Below are positions 33,931-45,461 of a DNA stretch of 64,000 nucleotides, in pieces. Below the pieces are notes generated by a model, which worked only from the letters and a program-made list of their open reading frames with translations, did no database searches and had not been told where the DNA came from. The stretch spans positions 39,030,230-39,094,229 of the forward strand of contig CM032121.1 of NCBI GenBank assembly GCA_018894105.1, read 5' to 3'. Each line of letters starts with the position of its first letter. Within the stretch, counting starts at the first letter, position 1. The position numbers were made by a program, and so were the translations under genes. The DNA comes from Jacaranda mimosifolia (taxonomy: Eukaryota; Streptophyta; Magnoliopsida; Lamiales; Bignoniaceae).

Positions 33931-34261
33931 GTGAAACCATTTGGTTTCATTTTCAATCCTCATTTTCACATTTTCTATTATTTCAAAAATAAAACACACA
34001 ACTTTTTACATATTTTCACCCAACTTCATTTTCATTTTCATTTTCAAAACACATTCTCCAATAACTTATATATCTTCTCTTTTTATTCCATTATTTATAT
34101 TTCTCTCAATCTATAACCTATTAAAACCAACATAATCATTACATTTCTAACATTTCATCCAAATATAAACTCATTTTCAACTCATTTCCACTAACTAATT
34201 TTTATCAATTTAAAAATGCTGAAAACTGAAAATGAAAATAAAAATGAGACCAAACGGGGGC
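33931..34261 (-). mobile_element. Tourist-like MITE, family M2, reverse copy
   Basis: It starts GTGAAACCATTTGGTTTC and ends GAGACCAAACGGGGGC, flanked by TAA at 33928-33930 and 34262-34264. Confidence 0.75.
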
Positions 34262-34700
34262 TAAATCACATAAATTTTTTGTATTATTTTTTAAGTTTAT
34301 AATCTTAATTAATATTTATTTATATTCTTAATCATATTTATAATAATCAGTAACCAATCAATTAATTTATATCACGCTGACACTTATATGTGTATGAAAA
34401 GTTCGAAATTCAAACCCAAATAACTTCAAAACACATGTGGTGATGAAGTGTTGTTGCAATATGGACCCTACTCACATTAATCATACCCAAAAACAGGAAA
34501 AGTCACTAATAACTACCATATTTATCACCAGATTACAGAAAACGATTGATGTATATATATACAAAGCTTCAACATGGCAATCAATCAATGTACCAAAACT
34601 ATCCAACATCCAACTGCAAAAGCGGAAATTCAATGAATCAGAAATACGTAGATTTCAACATCAACTCTCATCTCATTTCTTCCAATCTCTTCCCTCTCAG
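34262..34700. other. Non-coding, probable 3' flank of the ATL gene
   Basis: AT-rich sequence beyond the stop codon of the gene at 34701-35282. Overlapping plus-strand ORFs here are shadows. Confidence 0.4.
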
Positions 34701-35282
34701 TCACCTCAATTCATCTCTCTCGCCATCAATTTCCAATGATCGATCCAATCCCACTTCAGCAGAACCGCCGCTCCCTTCTTCTTCGACCCCAGAAACCCGA
34801 ATCGCAACCCCACTTTCACTAAACCTATTGCTTTCTTCCCCATAAAGTGACCCACTATCAAAAACAAGAGCGCCAGCTCTGCAAATCGGGCAAATGGGGG
34901 TCCTCAAAAGCCACAAATCCACACATTCCGCGTGAAAACTGTGATTGCAGGAGGGCAAAAGCCTGCATTTCTCCCCAACCTTAAATTTTTCCAAACAAAC
35001 TGCACAATCCGCCGGAGGGCTACTCCCCTTTTCCTTCGCCTTGAAATCGAAACAGGGCAGCTTTTGTATGTCGTCTTGGGACATACTCGTGCTCCCAAAA
35101 CTTCCCCTCTCCACTATATTAACATTGCTTTCATTTAACAACCCTCTTCTCAGAGTTCTCCCCACAATACAAACATGGATCAGAACTAAAACGCCGATTC
35201 CCAGAAACAGTAAGATCACTGAAATAACTATTGCCATCACTATTACCTCCGTCGCTATGCCTAAAACATGGTCTCCCATCAA
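34701..35282 (-). CDS. ATL-type RING-H2 E3 ubiquitin-protein ligase
   Basis: A 193-residue intronless protein, typical of the plant ATL family. One membrane segment spans about residues 8-40 (VIVMAIVISVILLFLGIG). A short basic stretch follows (GRTLRRG), then the conserved GLD-like region at KLPCFDF (74-80). The RING-H2 finger spans 93-134: Cys93, Cys96, Cys112, His114, His117, Cys120, Cys131, Cys134, with the spacing C-x2-C-x15-C-x-H-x2-H-x2-C-x10-C-x2-C, and Trp124 four residues after Cys120, the usual E2 contact. The acidic C-terminal tail (145-193) is variable in the family. These proteins sit in endomembranes or the plasma membrane and ubiquitinate targets, often in stress responses. The target is unknown. 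A second Met at codon 2 could also be used. Confidence 0.92.
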   Translation of the reverse strand: MMGDHVLGIATEVIVMAIVISVILLFLGIGVLVLIHVCIVGRTLRRGLLNESNVNIVERGSFGSTSMSQDDIQKLPCFDFKAKEKGSSPPADCAVCLEKFKVGEKCRLLPSCNHSFHAECVDLWLLRTPICPICRAGALVFDSGSLYGEESNRFSESGVAIRVSGVEEEGSGGSAEVGLDRSLEIDGERDELR

Positions 35283-35998
35283 ACTCAGAAGCCAGCTAGC
35301 AACTCAAATCATGTTTATTTGCATATTGCTCAAGAAAATGATGGAAAAAATGAAGTTGGATTGATTGATGGAAGTTCTGTGGGAAGAATGCCTTTTGAGA
35401 AGAATTTGTGTGGAATATAACAGAAGAAGCTAAACTAATAAGGCCATTGGTGTTAGTAATTTAACTAATAATTTCGAATTTTTTGTGGGGTTTGGGGTAG
35501 ACCAATTTATGGAGTGGGTGGAGAATGAAACGAATTTATAGCTGTTGTGAAGTAGTGATTAGAAACTTTTCACCCTCTCCCCTTTTTCTCTTTCTTGTCA
35601 TTATTTCTTTGGGTTGCGTCAAAAGTTTTGGCAGCAGTGCCTGAGTTTGGAGATTCAAAGGGAATGTAGCATCTGTCTACATTCTTTTATAGTTAATTTC
35701 TATGACTTTTTGACGATTCCACGGTGGTGACTGAGGCCCGACAAAAAATATACAAGATAACTTTGACGGGATTTTAATCTATAATTATGGTATAATACCA
35801 TAACTATTGAATAGTTTTAGAAGTTTTAAATTGTGAGATCTTGTGTTTTTATAATAAGAAGATAGGAAAGGAATAACCAGCATATTAATCCTACTTGACG
35901 TGACTACAGAATTTTTTGCCACTGTAAACTATCAGTTTGAGCAATAACTAATGCACATATGATACAGTCAATCATTACAATTCTATCGAAATGCTATA
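35283..35998. other. Upstream region of the ATL gene
   Basis: The probable promoter and 5' UTR; no convincing TATA element could be chosen. No other gene. Confidence 0.35.
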
Positions 35999-36350
35999 TG
36001 GCCGTTTAAATTTGTTTTCTGGAAGTATTTTTATTTTCTAGTGAAAAAGTTAGTTATAAAAGTGTTTTTTAAAATGAAATATTATTTGAATATTTTGTTT
36101 AAAATATAATGATTATGTAGAGTTAAAAATGAGTTGTATTTGGTAAATGTAGTATTTTGTATTCAAAGTCGTGCAAATGTGAGTAGGAGAAAATGAAAAG
36201 TGAAAATAAATAAAGAGTGTAAGAGTTTGTTTGGAAGAATATTTTGAATAATGAAAGTGTATGTGGAAATGGGGGAGAAGTCATGGCTCTCTGTTTTTAT
36301 TTTCAACAGAAAATGAAAATGAGTCCAGAAAATAAAAATAAACGGGCCCT
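35999..36350 (+). mobile_element. Tourist-like MITE, family M2
   Basis: It starts TGGCCGTTTAAATTTG and ends AATAAACGGGCCC. The interior matches 33036-33400. Confidence 0.65.
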
Positions 36351-36352
36351 AA

Positions 36353-36570
36353 GAGCCTATTTGATTTTGTTTTCTGAAGTCATTTTTATTTTCTGGTAAA
36401 AAGAAATAGTAAAATGTTAGTTATAAATATAAATTTGAAAATAAAATATTATTTGGATGTTTTGTTTAAAGTGAATGATTATCTAAGGTTGAAAATAAAT
36501 TGTATTTGAATATTGTTGTAATTTTATATTAAAAATCGTGCACATGAGTGTAGGAGAAAATAAAATGTGA

Positions 36571-36601
<31 letters not shown>

Positions 36602-36680
36602 AAAATGTATCCGAAAAAATGTGTTGGGAATGAAAATACTTGCGAAAATAAGAGAAAAGTTGATAAATTTATTTGCTCAT
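36353..36680 (+). mobile_element. Tourist-like MITE, family M2, adjacent second copy
   Basis: It starts GAGCCTATTTGATTTTG directly after the previous copy and shares its interior. Its right end is degraded. An (AG)14 microsatellite lies inside at 36570-36598. Confidence 0.55.
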
Positions 36681-37122
36681 AAACAAATTTGTTGTCGCAT
36701 TCTCATAAAAATATCAACCAAATTAATGGTTCCGCAAACATAGCAATTACTGCCTTTCAGTAGATTAGCAATCTCTATACATTAATTGGTAGGGCAGCCT
36801 CGATGCTGGTTGCAGACCACATCATTATTCATGGGTCAATATGACGGATCTGAAGTGGTTGTTTCATATGCACCGATTAAGGAAGGAAGAGTTATCAACA
36901 TCACTTTTCTTCTTTTTCTTTTTTTTTTTTCTTTGGGGGGGGGGGGGGGGGGTTGTTTATTTTCTCATTTTGATGTGATGTATATATCTACTTGATGCAG
37001 GCAATTATAGCAACTATGCCTAAACTTTCAAATTGCCATAGATTACTAATTAGAGGTTCAACATAGTGTTAGTAAAGTTCTTCAATGATGTGCTTGGATG
37101 GAGGAATAAGTAGCTTCAATAT
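36681..37122. other. Gap with an 18-base G run
   Basis: A homopolymer of 18 G follows a T-rich tract at 36935-36952. The ORF spanning it (36786-36995) is not credible. Confidence 0.5.
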
Positions 37123-37125
37123 TAA

Positions 37126-37461
37126 GAGGGTGTTTGGCTATGTTTATTTAGAAGATTTTATAAGTTTTTGCTCTTATATTTTATAAAATATTTTTAGAAC
37201 TTATAAAATGTTAAAAAAAAATTATATTAATATTAACATTTTTATAATTAATATAATCAAAATTAAACTAACTTGTTAAGATCCTCCAAATAAGTTACAA
37301 ACTCCTTATTTTTTTAAAGAGAATTTATAAACTCCTAACATCTTATTTTAGAAGCTTATAAACTTTTTTTAAAAAAAATTTGCCAAACACCTTTTGCCAT
37401 CTTATAAGCTCTCAAACATATAAGATATTTTGAACACTTATAAGCTCACCCAAACACCCTC
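37126..37461 (-). mobile_element. Tourist-like MITE, family M1, reverse copy
   Basis: It starts GAGGGTGTTTGG and ends CCAAACACCCTC, perfect 12-bp inverted ends, with TAA at 37123-37125 and 37462-37464. Confidence 0.9.
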
Positions 37462-37464
37462 TAA

Positions 37465-38112
37465 GTGGATTTAAAACCTACCCCGATGGATAGAACAACT
37501 CACATTTTGTGTTAAAAAGGTTTAAAATCTATTGTAATTTGGAATTATCTAAACAAACTTAACTAATTTTTATTATTATGAATTTAGAACCCTTCAACAA
37601 TTCAACTCTTGAAATTCTGAACTCAAATGCAAGCTAAGAATTTCTAAGACTACCTCAAAAAAATTCAAATTCAATTTTTTCAGCACAGTTTCAAGCAGCC
37701 GTGGGTCTTCCACTGGTTCCCAGTGCTTTACACACTGCTATCTCAATAAACAACTCCGCATGCATTCAAACAGAAGCCACTGATCAAGGAACCAAGACAT
37801 TTTAGCACCCTCAACCTGCTCCACCGCACCACAAACTATTCAAAATGCCCTATCCAGGGATTGAGTCGAACTTTATGAAAACATAACAACTTTTAATGAA
37901 TAGAGAAATAGTAAATCATATTTAATTTGGGTATAACTAGCAACAAACATTCACTCACTGTAGGATCTATACCTCTACTATCTGCTTCAACCGGCTTACC
38001 CAACATCTCAAATTGTCATGGTATATACATGTATAAGATTCTGCATCCAAGACAAGGGAAACAAGAAAAGAATATCACTTACTATAGCCCATGTATGGAG
38101 CTAGTGTTTATA
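37465..38112. other. Probable 3' flank of the ARM-repeat gene
   Basis: No ORF of note. The 3' UTR of the gene ending at 38113 should lie in the right part of this stretch. Confidence 0.35.
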
Positions 38113-39721
38113 CTATGAACCCAAAACGAGTCCCTCACGAGCAATACTGGTTGCACGAAGGACGGCTTGAGCGCTCAAAGGTGAAAGCTTTGATTGACAG
38201 AAATGTTCCCAAGAAGATGTGACAGGTTCTTCAGAGACAGCGGTTGGTTGTGGGACATGGGATTTTTCATATGCGGATTGCAACTCCAGCAACAGAGTAC
38301 GGGCTGCATCTCTAGACTCGGGAAGCTGGTCGCTAAGCTGGGATGCACCTATTTGGATCAGTTTGTCAATACCAAATGCTTCGATTCCATCAACTCCCTG
38401 CAAGGATGCAGAAGTTCGACGTAATTGAGCATTGCATAGTGAAGGAAAAAAGGGTAAAACAGCAAAATTGAAGCCATTAACAGAAATACCTTCATAGCAC
38501 TAATCAGATGAGATTTAATCTTAAATTGGAAAATGCAAAGCCCTTGAAAAACAGCACAGTTTCAAAGAGACCAAAAATAAAAGGAGCACCGGACTTATCA
38601 AAGTGAGCTTACCAGTCTTGGCACACTCCGAGAAATGCACATAGATGCCTTTGCTCGAATTCGAGGGCTCCTGTTCTTAATATAAGGTTGCAATTTTGGC
38701 AACAATAGAAGAGGCGAAACCGAGCTAGTCATGGCTATTAGAGCATTTTCAGCTGCCTCGCATACAAATCTCTTGTCTTGTGAGGATTTGAGCAGAAGTT
38801 GTACAAGCTAAACAAGGATAACATCGCCATGGTTGAAAACATAGAAAGTAATAATTATTTCTGAAAATGGAAAACCACCAAAAGAAGCAAGTAGAGAATG
38901 AAAGCAGCAGCTGAGTTCAAATAGAACATATTACCAGTGGATCCAATAAATCAATGATGTCATCGTTATATGCTCTGAAAATGTCGGCAGAAGTCATAAT
39001 TGCGGTTTTACAAAGAGCACTTCTTGGATTCTTTAGGGATTTGACAGTTAAGGAAACCACATCACTTCTGTTGATTAGAATTAGGAGTGATAAGATAGGA
39101 AATTCACAAAATGCAGCTAAAAACAATCGGATCACACATACTATTTTATTTAAGACTAAAGAAAATGTGACACTTACAACATGCCAGCAATGGCTTCCTT
39201 GTGATACATAGACAGTCTGCGGACATTGTTGAGTGCATCACACACTGAAACCCAGTCTTTGGAGCCTAGTCCTGATAAGAGTGTCTGGAAACAACAATGC
39301 AAGAGATGAGTAAAATGTTTATGCTTAACTGCTTCACCCATCTAATTCACAAGGATCATGATACAGAGACATTTCAGAAACCAACATTCGCCATCAAGCG
39401 TCATCAGGGGAAATGTTGGCAAAACATTTATGGAAAAAGATGCATTACTACCTTCAGACAAAACTCCACATCTTCTACGTCCTTCAAATTCTCTGATTCG
39501 ATGTACTCTACTTCTGAACTTGCCCCTTCTACTCCAGAATTTTCTGTCCCATCCCTCTGAATGGAGTCAGCCAAGGAGGCCATCCTTTTCTTTTGTTTTT
39601 TTTCAATATTTTCATCCATGGGTTCAGCAAGAGGTTTTGTTAAATTTCCATTACTAGGGCTTCCATTCATCCTCTCAGACTCAGGTATTTTATTAACATC
39701 TCTGAAAGCTACCTCCGACAT
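38113..39721 (-). CDS. ARM-repeat/TOG-like (CLASP N-terminal-like) protein, five coding exons
   Basis: Exons at 39721-39452, 39284-39178, 39067-38935, 38807-38613 and 38397-38113, joined by GT-AG introns with agreeing phases (0, 2, 0, 0), give 329 residues. An acidic, disordered N-terminus (1-90) precedes a helical-repeat region (about 91-270) with KDWVSVCDALNNVRRLS, VKSLKNPRSALCKTA and KNRSPRIRAKAS, each a HEAT/TOG-type helix pair. The C-terminus reads WEHFCQSKLSPLSAQAVLR. The order closely resembles a conserved plant family annotated only as ARM repeat superfamily (Arabidopsis At3g01450/At5g14790 type, from memory). TOG-like folds bind tubulin in other proteins; microtubule binding here is inference. 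No frame defects, so probably a functional housekeeping gene. The ATG at 39721 is the first in frame after a probable 5'-UTR splice site. Confidence 0.87.
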
Positions 39722-39738
39722 TATGGAAAATATATGCC

Positions 39739-41580
39739 CTGAAAAAAAAGGTCAAATATATAGTTATAAATAATTGAAAATGCAGCAAAAGATCTAAAAA
39801 AATACACGATATGCCAATGGATGAGCCAGCTAAAGCCGAGATGAAATTGATTAGTGTTTATTAATGCATAGCACTATAGCAATCAATAGAAGTCCACAGT
39901 TTGAAATTTTTTACTTGACACTGTAGCAGAGTCCAGAAAGCAGGCGAAATAAAAGTGTAAATAACAAAACTCAGAAAGGGAACAATATGCACAACTGTTG
40001 ATTTCTTAGACTATAGACAAACCAAATATGAACCTGATCTATTAACCTGCAACTACTGTTGTATAAATCTAATATTTTACGGAAAAATCATACAAGTTCA
40101 AAAAAAGATTTATTCCTACAGAAGTAACGAGGCTAATCATTTTCCAACTTGAAAAACATTTTCTGGCCACAGTTCATAAACCCACCCGATCTATTTCATA
40201 AGTTTCCAAATTATGTATTGGTCCTAAAGAGCAAACTGTGATAAATGGCCTTGAAAATGGCCAATCAGGACATCAGACATCCCCCCAATTGTAAACAATT
40301 TTTCTCCTAATTTAGAGGATCTGAAATATGCATTGTATGCCTCAATTTCTTGATAGTTCTATGTGAACTAGCCATTCTCATCACTAAGTGATTAACTAGG
40401 CAACACAGAATCTAAATCAACCATTCTCCCTTTTGCAGCAATATTACAAATTCAAGAAACCATTTTAAATAAATATCCAATTCACTATAGAATATGCTCT
40501 TGAACAAGAAAAGTCATTGTATCACAAAGACAAAGTTGTTTCTTCAAATTCAATCCATCGTCAGGCACTCTGTAACAAGTCTCATGAATTTGAGAACAAC
40601 AATACACTTTTGAAATGGCATTGCGACCAGTTAAGGCGCAAATACAGATTTTTCATGTGATATCTGATCATAAGAGTTTCCCATGAAGTACTTGTTGTTT
40701 CGTGAATGATGACAAAATGAAAGTTATGCTTCCGTGCAGGATCACTCCAAAAATCAACAACCCCATAAAAAACCGACAAAAGAATCTCCCTACCATGCAA
40801 TCAAGATTATCATTCTGACATCAAAGCAAACATTCCAGCAACAGAAGTTCTTATCAGGACAAATTATACTAAAAACTTATGTATTCCTTCATTCCTTTAC
40901 CACAGTAAAAGAATACACAAACTCTGAATTATATCTTAGCTTCTATTTGATAACGAATAACGACTCTCGACTTTCTATTGATAGCCAATGCACTAGATCT
41001 AGCAAATAAAGCCCACGGACAGGAAATACAAGCGGGTGCATAATTGATGTCAAAGAACTCCAGAAGAAAATCTACATCAGAACCCCTCAGTCTTACCAAG
41101 TTTTCTGCAACTCCGACCGAAATAAATTAGTTTGTTAAATCTCTGTCCATCGGGGCATAACAGATCATTACACAAATATAAACCACTGAAATTTGAACTT
41201 CAAAAAAACTAACCCACCAACCCAGCCCAAGGAAAAAGGAGGGGTGGAAGAACCACACACACAAAAATCCGGAAGTAACCAAGTCATGAATTGAACATTA
41301 CTGGCACTAACAAATCAATTTCCACAGAACCAGAACAGCGATCTAGCACTTAGAATTTAAAAACATAAGAAATTAAGCCCGAGAGAAGGAATGTAATAGA
41401 AAATCAGTAAAATGAACACATAAACTAACTCAATTCAAGTACAAATGCACTAAGATCTCATTCATTCACAATCAACTTCAAAACGGCCAATCTCAGTGGA
41501 TTCCTGTAAGCAGATTCACAATTAAATGTCGTGAAATTTCACTTAACATCTCGAATGTCTACCGAAAAAGAGAAATTACC
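39739..41580 (-). other. Probable 5'-UTR intron of the ARM-repeat gene
   Basis: On the minus strand an acceptor TTTTTTTCAG ends at 39739, 18 bases before the ATG. A donor-like GTAATTTCTC begins near 41580. The sequence between has the moderate composition of plant introns and no competing gene. Boundaries are inferred. Confidence 0.45.
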
Positions 41581-41725
41581 ACTAGAAGATGAGGACGTAA
41601 TCTGCGAAGCAGCAACGGTACACTGGTGAAAATATTTATTGCAAAACTTGTGAATGTGAAAATGCGTGAGCCGACCAATATCTATATATATATATATATA
41701 TAATAGAAAAATGTAACACTACGGC

Positions 41726-41762
<37 letters not shown>

Positions 41763-41917
41763 AATAATGTAACCGGCGGGTGCAGTAAAAATTGACGGCG
41801 TGTTTTGCTGCCCAAACCTAGGCCGGCAGGGGCGGGTAAATGTGTACACGTGACCGCCGGTCAGAGATGGGGAATTCTGTATATACCCCCAAGGTTTTCT
41901 ACGGAAAGTCAAGGTCA
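41581..41917. other. Probable 5' exon and promoter of the ARM-repeat gene, with microsatellites
   Basis: A (TA)n run lies at 41683-41702 and (AG)n at 41728-41760. A GC-richer patch at 41770-41880 is not coding. A start site near 41600-41660 on the minus strand would fit. Confidence 0.4.
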
Positions 41918-42243
41918 TATTTGGGTAAGTTTTTTGTTTGATTTTATTTTATATTTTGTGAGAATGATTTATTGAAAAATGTGAAAATTATTTTTTATAT
42001 TTATTTATATTTTAGGAGATAATTTTTTACTGTAACAGTTAAATCGATATTTTTTTGTTAAATTTTTGAAATAAAAATAGAATTAAGTGATTATTTTAAT
42101 ATTAGAATAATAATAAAATATATAATATATATAACATATGTATGTATATATTGGAAATTTTGCATTTTTTTAGAAAAAATAGGAATATGTTTGATTATAT
42201 TTTTTTAAAATAATATTATTTTGAGAAAATATAACTAAACAAA
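41918..42243 (+). mobile_element. MITE, family M3, degenerate
   Basis: The interior matches other M3 copies (GTGAGAATGATTTATTG, TTAATATTAGAATAATAAT, ATATGTATGTATATATTG). The ends are worn. Confidence 0.55.
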
Positions 42244-44471
42244 GCAATGCTTTGTTTTACTTTGGTCTAAACAAGTTTTTTAAAGCAATTATTATGCAGA
42301 GAACTGCTGAGAGTTGAGAGGTTCAAATTTTGAACTGACGCTCCAACACAGCAAATTGATGTTGTATCATATTTTAATGTGACTGTTGAGTCATTTAGAT
42401 TAATTACTAATATTTGTATTATGTAGAGGATCCTATGGAGTAATCATTGTGCATTAATTATATTAGTTAGGCATTTGAGTTATTAAATAATTCTATAATA
42501 TTTGTGAATTGGGTATCTTGTATTTCGAATCACATTTAGGGGTGTAATAGAGTCGAGTCGAGTCGAGTTTGGGCAAAATTTTTGAGTTCAAGCTCGGCTC
42601 GGCTTGAATTGACAAATGAATTGTAAAAAATTTTGAGCTCGAATTCAAAAAAAAAATAGTAATATAATATATATTTATTAATAAAAATAAAAAAAATTAA
42701 TTATATACTGGCTCGCGAGCCTCGAACCCAGATACAGACAGCTTGAATTAGAGCTCGCTCGATTTAGCTCGACGTCAAATTTTATTGTCTTATGTTGCTT
42801 AGAGTTTAAATTTTTCGTTAATTTTGTATGGATATATCATCGATCAAATTAAACCATAATTTAATTCTAATTGTATTGGAAAAATTTAAACATATTAGTA
42901 CATATTCAGAATAATAGCATAGATAAAAAGTTTTGCGCAAGTGTAAAGTCGATAATATCGGTTAAACTTTTATTAAAATGTAGATAAATAATTATCGAAC
43001 AAGACATGATGCAGCCAGTACAATAAGTGTAGGAATTACACCATATGGGCCAGCGTGACACCTATTCTCATTCACTTTTCTTCTCCATATGATTGAACTA
43101 AGGAGGGGAACAAGATTATTGTTTATGTAATCTATACTATTATACATAGCACAACAGCATGGGATCTATAATTATGCAATTTTGATTGCAATTTTGACTG
43201 AGTGGCAAATTTTTAGAATTTTGAGTTTTTTTAATTAAATTCAAATTTTTTATTAATTGTTGATTATTATCCTAACCGGTGTGATCCTATCTTATATTTG
43301 ATTTTCTTTCAACAAATAAATTCAAAATTCAAAATGTGTTTTATGAGCACCAAATTAAGGACTCATACAAAAAAGTTATTCTATAAATTTCATCTCATTA
43401 AACAAATTATAACTTATTTATCTCTGTTTCCACTCTTCCCCTTCTTCTTCTTCTTCTCCTACTTCAAATAAATCTTTCATTCTAAATTTTCAAGTGAACT
43501 TTCATTATATTCTATCAACATTCATATATTTTTTTAATCTTTATATTGATTCATTTTCAATATATGCATGAGAAACATAACATCATGTATAGATGTATTT
43601 GTTGCTCAATTATCATTTAAATCTTTATTTTTCTTTCTTTCTTCTTTTTTTTCTTTTCTTTTGTGTGTGTGTGTGATAAATAAATATTTTGCTGATAATA
43701 AAAAATATTATAGCAAAATTGTAAGTAGATGATCTATATTTAACAATGATAAACCTAGAAGATTAGAAAGTATTTTTCTTTTCAATTACTTGCAAACCAC
43801 ATTACTTATTTTTTCCTTTATTTTCACATCCGCTTTTGTCATTTGGGGTTTTGAACCTTTACCAAGATGTGTAAAGTATTTCTTTAAGTTGCAAGTTTTG
43901 CTCTTTTTCTTTCTTTCTTTTGTCAATTATAATAACTTGCTTTAGTTTGTAATTTATTATAATTCCTTTTTGTTGGTTTAATATTTTTATTCAATATTTT
44001 CTAAGTTTATATGTATTTTTCTTTTCTCTATTTTGGACCATAAATATCATGTTTGAAAGGTATCTTTTAATTCTATTTTTGTTGTGGTTTTTATTCATAT
44101 ATTTTTTATCAAATTAATTCAAAATTTTCAAGTTACCTTTGTGTAAATAATGTATGTATAATATATATACATATACATATATATATATGCACCAGTTTTT
44201 CACTTTCATATTTACTTGGTTTTAAGGACTACTTTTTAATTTGTTTTTTTTCATTTTCATTAATTAATATAGTTTTATTTATTCATCAAACCTTTTTTTT
44301 ATTAATTAAATAACCCAAATTTCTTTACAAATATCCTATTTTGATGGGTTACATAATTTTTGTAGTTTTATCCCTATATATATATATATTTTGTATGCAA
44401 CAAGAATTTCGTAGACAATATTTTATATATTTCTGAACTGCTTCTATATTCAAACTAATAAAGAATCTTAG
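42244..44471. other. Non-coding, AT-rich; GAGCTCG-type repeat at 42540-42780
   Basis: TAGGGGTGTAATAGAG at 42538 begins a GAGTCGAGTCGAG-rich stretch ending near 42780, another hAT-like relic. From 42800 to 44470 the sequence is AT-rich with TTC, CTTT and GT microsatellites (near 43440, 43640 and 43665). No gene. Confidence 0.4.
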
Positions 44472-45113
44472 TGATGAGGGTTCAATCGGTTGGATAGGGA
44501 ACCTACTTTGAATTTGGGTAGGACTCGACCTAAAGAGTCTATGCTCTTGCTTGGAAGGGAAGAATCCTGCAATCACAGTAAACGTTAAACTAGCAGAGGA
44601 GCCCTCAGCTTAGGCCCTCCCACACTCAAGTTAATAGAAATTGACCACAAATATCGAGTAGCGGAGTAAGGATTTTGAGTGTATATGAGTGCGTACCTCT
44701 AGAAGGCTGAAGTGAGGGTATTTATATCCTTCTCCCTTCGAGGAATTGTCTGGGATGCCCCTGGTACACCCAGGGGCCCTTAGCCTTGCGCTAGGGGTAA
44801 TTAGTCATTTCCTTGACTTGTATATCTCCAGCTAACTGCCCTTCTAGGTTTCAAGGACATGATAGTACACTGTAGTGGCGCCTGCTGTGTCAGGCGGTGA
44901 GGGGATGGCATGCGCCATTAATGCGGAGGCGTGACGCCCGTCAGTGCATTTAATGCGTTGGCAGAGTACTGTACTGTCTCGACCTCCGACTCGACCTCAT
45001 GATGGTCGAGTGAGGTCGATGATGCATATAGGCCTCGAGCGCCTGACTGGGCCAGGCGCTGCGTCTCTGGGCTAACTTGGTTTGGGCTTAGGCGCTTGGG
45101 CCGTCCCATATCA
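44472..45113 (-). repeat. 3' LTR of the Tat-type element
   Basis: 642 bp, plus-strand ends TGATGAGGG and CCCATATCA, giving TG...CA on either strand. It aligns with the solo LTR at 1431-1936. The internal side (45114-45130, minus) is only mildly purine-rich, so the polypurine tract is not certain. Confidence 0.8.
44719..44726 (-). promoter_or_regulatory. TATA box of the LTR
   Basis: The minus strand reads TATAAATA inside the LTR, in the pol direction, as expected for the U3 promoter. The solo LTR at 1431 lacks this segment. Confidence 0.6.
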
Positions 45114-45321
45114 TGAGTTCCTCTACTTCGCAAGGCTGAATGAGGATTCGACAAGAAATGTTGGGAAGTAGCGAAATGGGTATTGGTGATAATCGACCAG
45201 GGTTTTTGAAAATCGACCAGGGTTTGGCGCATTTATTGAGCGATTACATCGTGGTGCGCGTGGGGCGGTGTGGCAGTTACAGACATTATTGCAGATGCTT
45301 GGTTTGCCACGCTTCTTCCTC

Positions 45322-45329
45322 TATAAATA
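45322..45329 (+). promoter_or_regulatory. TATA box of the antisense ORF
   Basis: TATAAATA on the plus strand, 140 bases before the first ATG at 45462. A strong splice-donor-like GTAAGT lies at 45437, so the leader may be spliced. Confidence 0.5.
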
Positions 45330-45461
45330 CCCTCGGTAAAATTGGCCATTTTTACTTTTACCGCATTAGCTTCTGGTCGAGCGCTTGTCCAAACATCCTT
45401 GCTTTCAAGACTTCCTGACCTTAGTTCTTCTTTTCAGTAAGTATTTCTTCACTTCTACTTC

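Noticed and set aside
36786..36995. 69-codon ORF across the G run
   Set aside because: Its C-terminal part depends on a homopolymer that is itself uncertain.
45114..45135. tRNA primer-binding site just right of the LTR, which would make the element plus-strand
   Set aside because: The sequence does not resemble a tRNA 3' end. The pol genes and the LTR TATA box both point to the minus strand.
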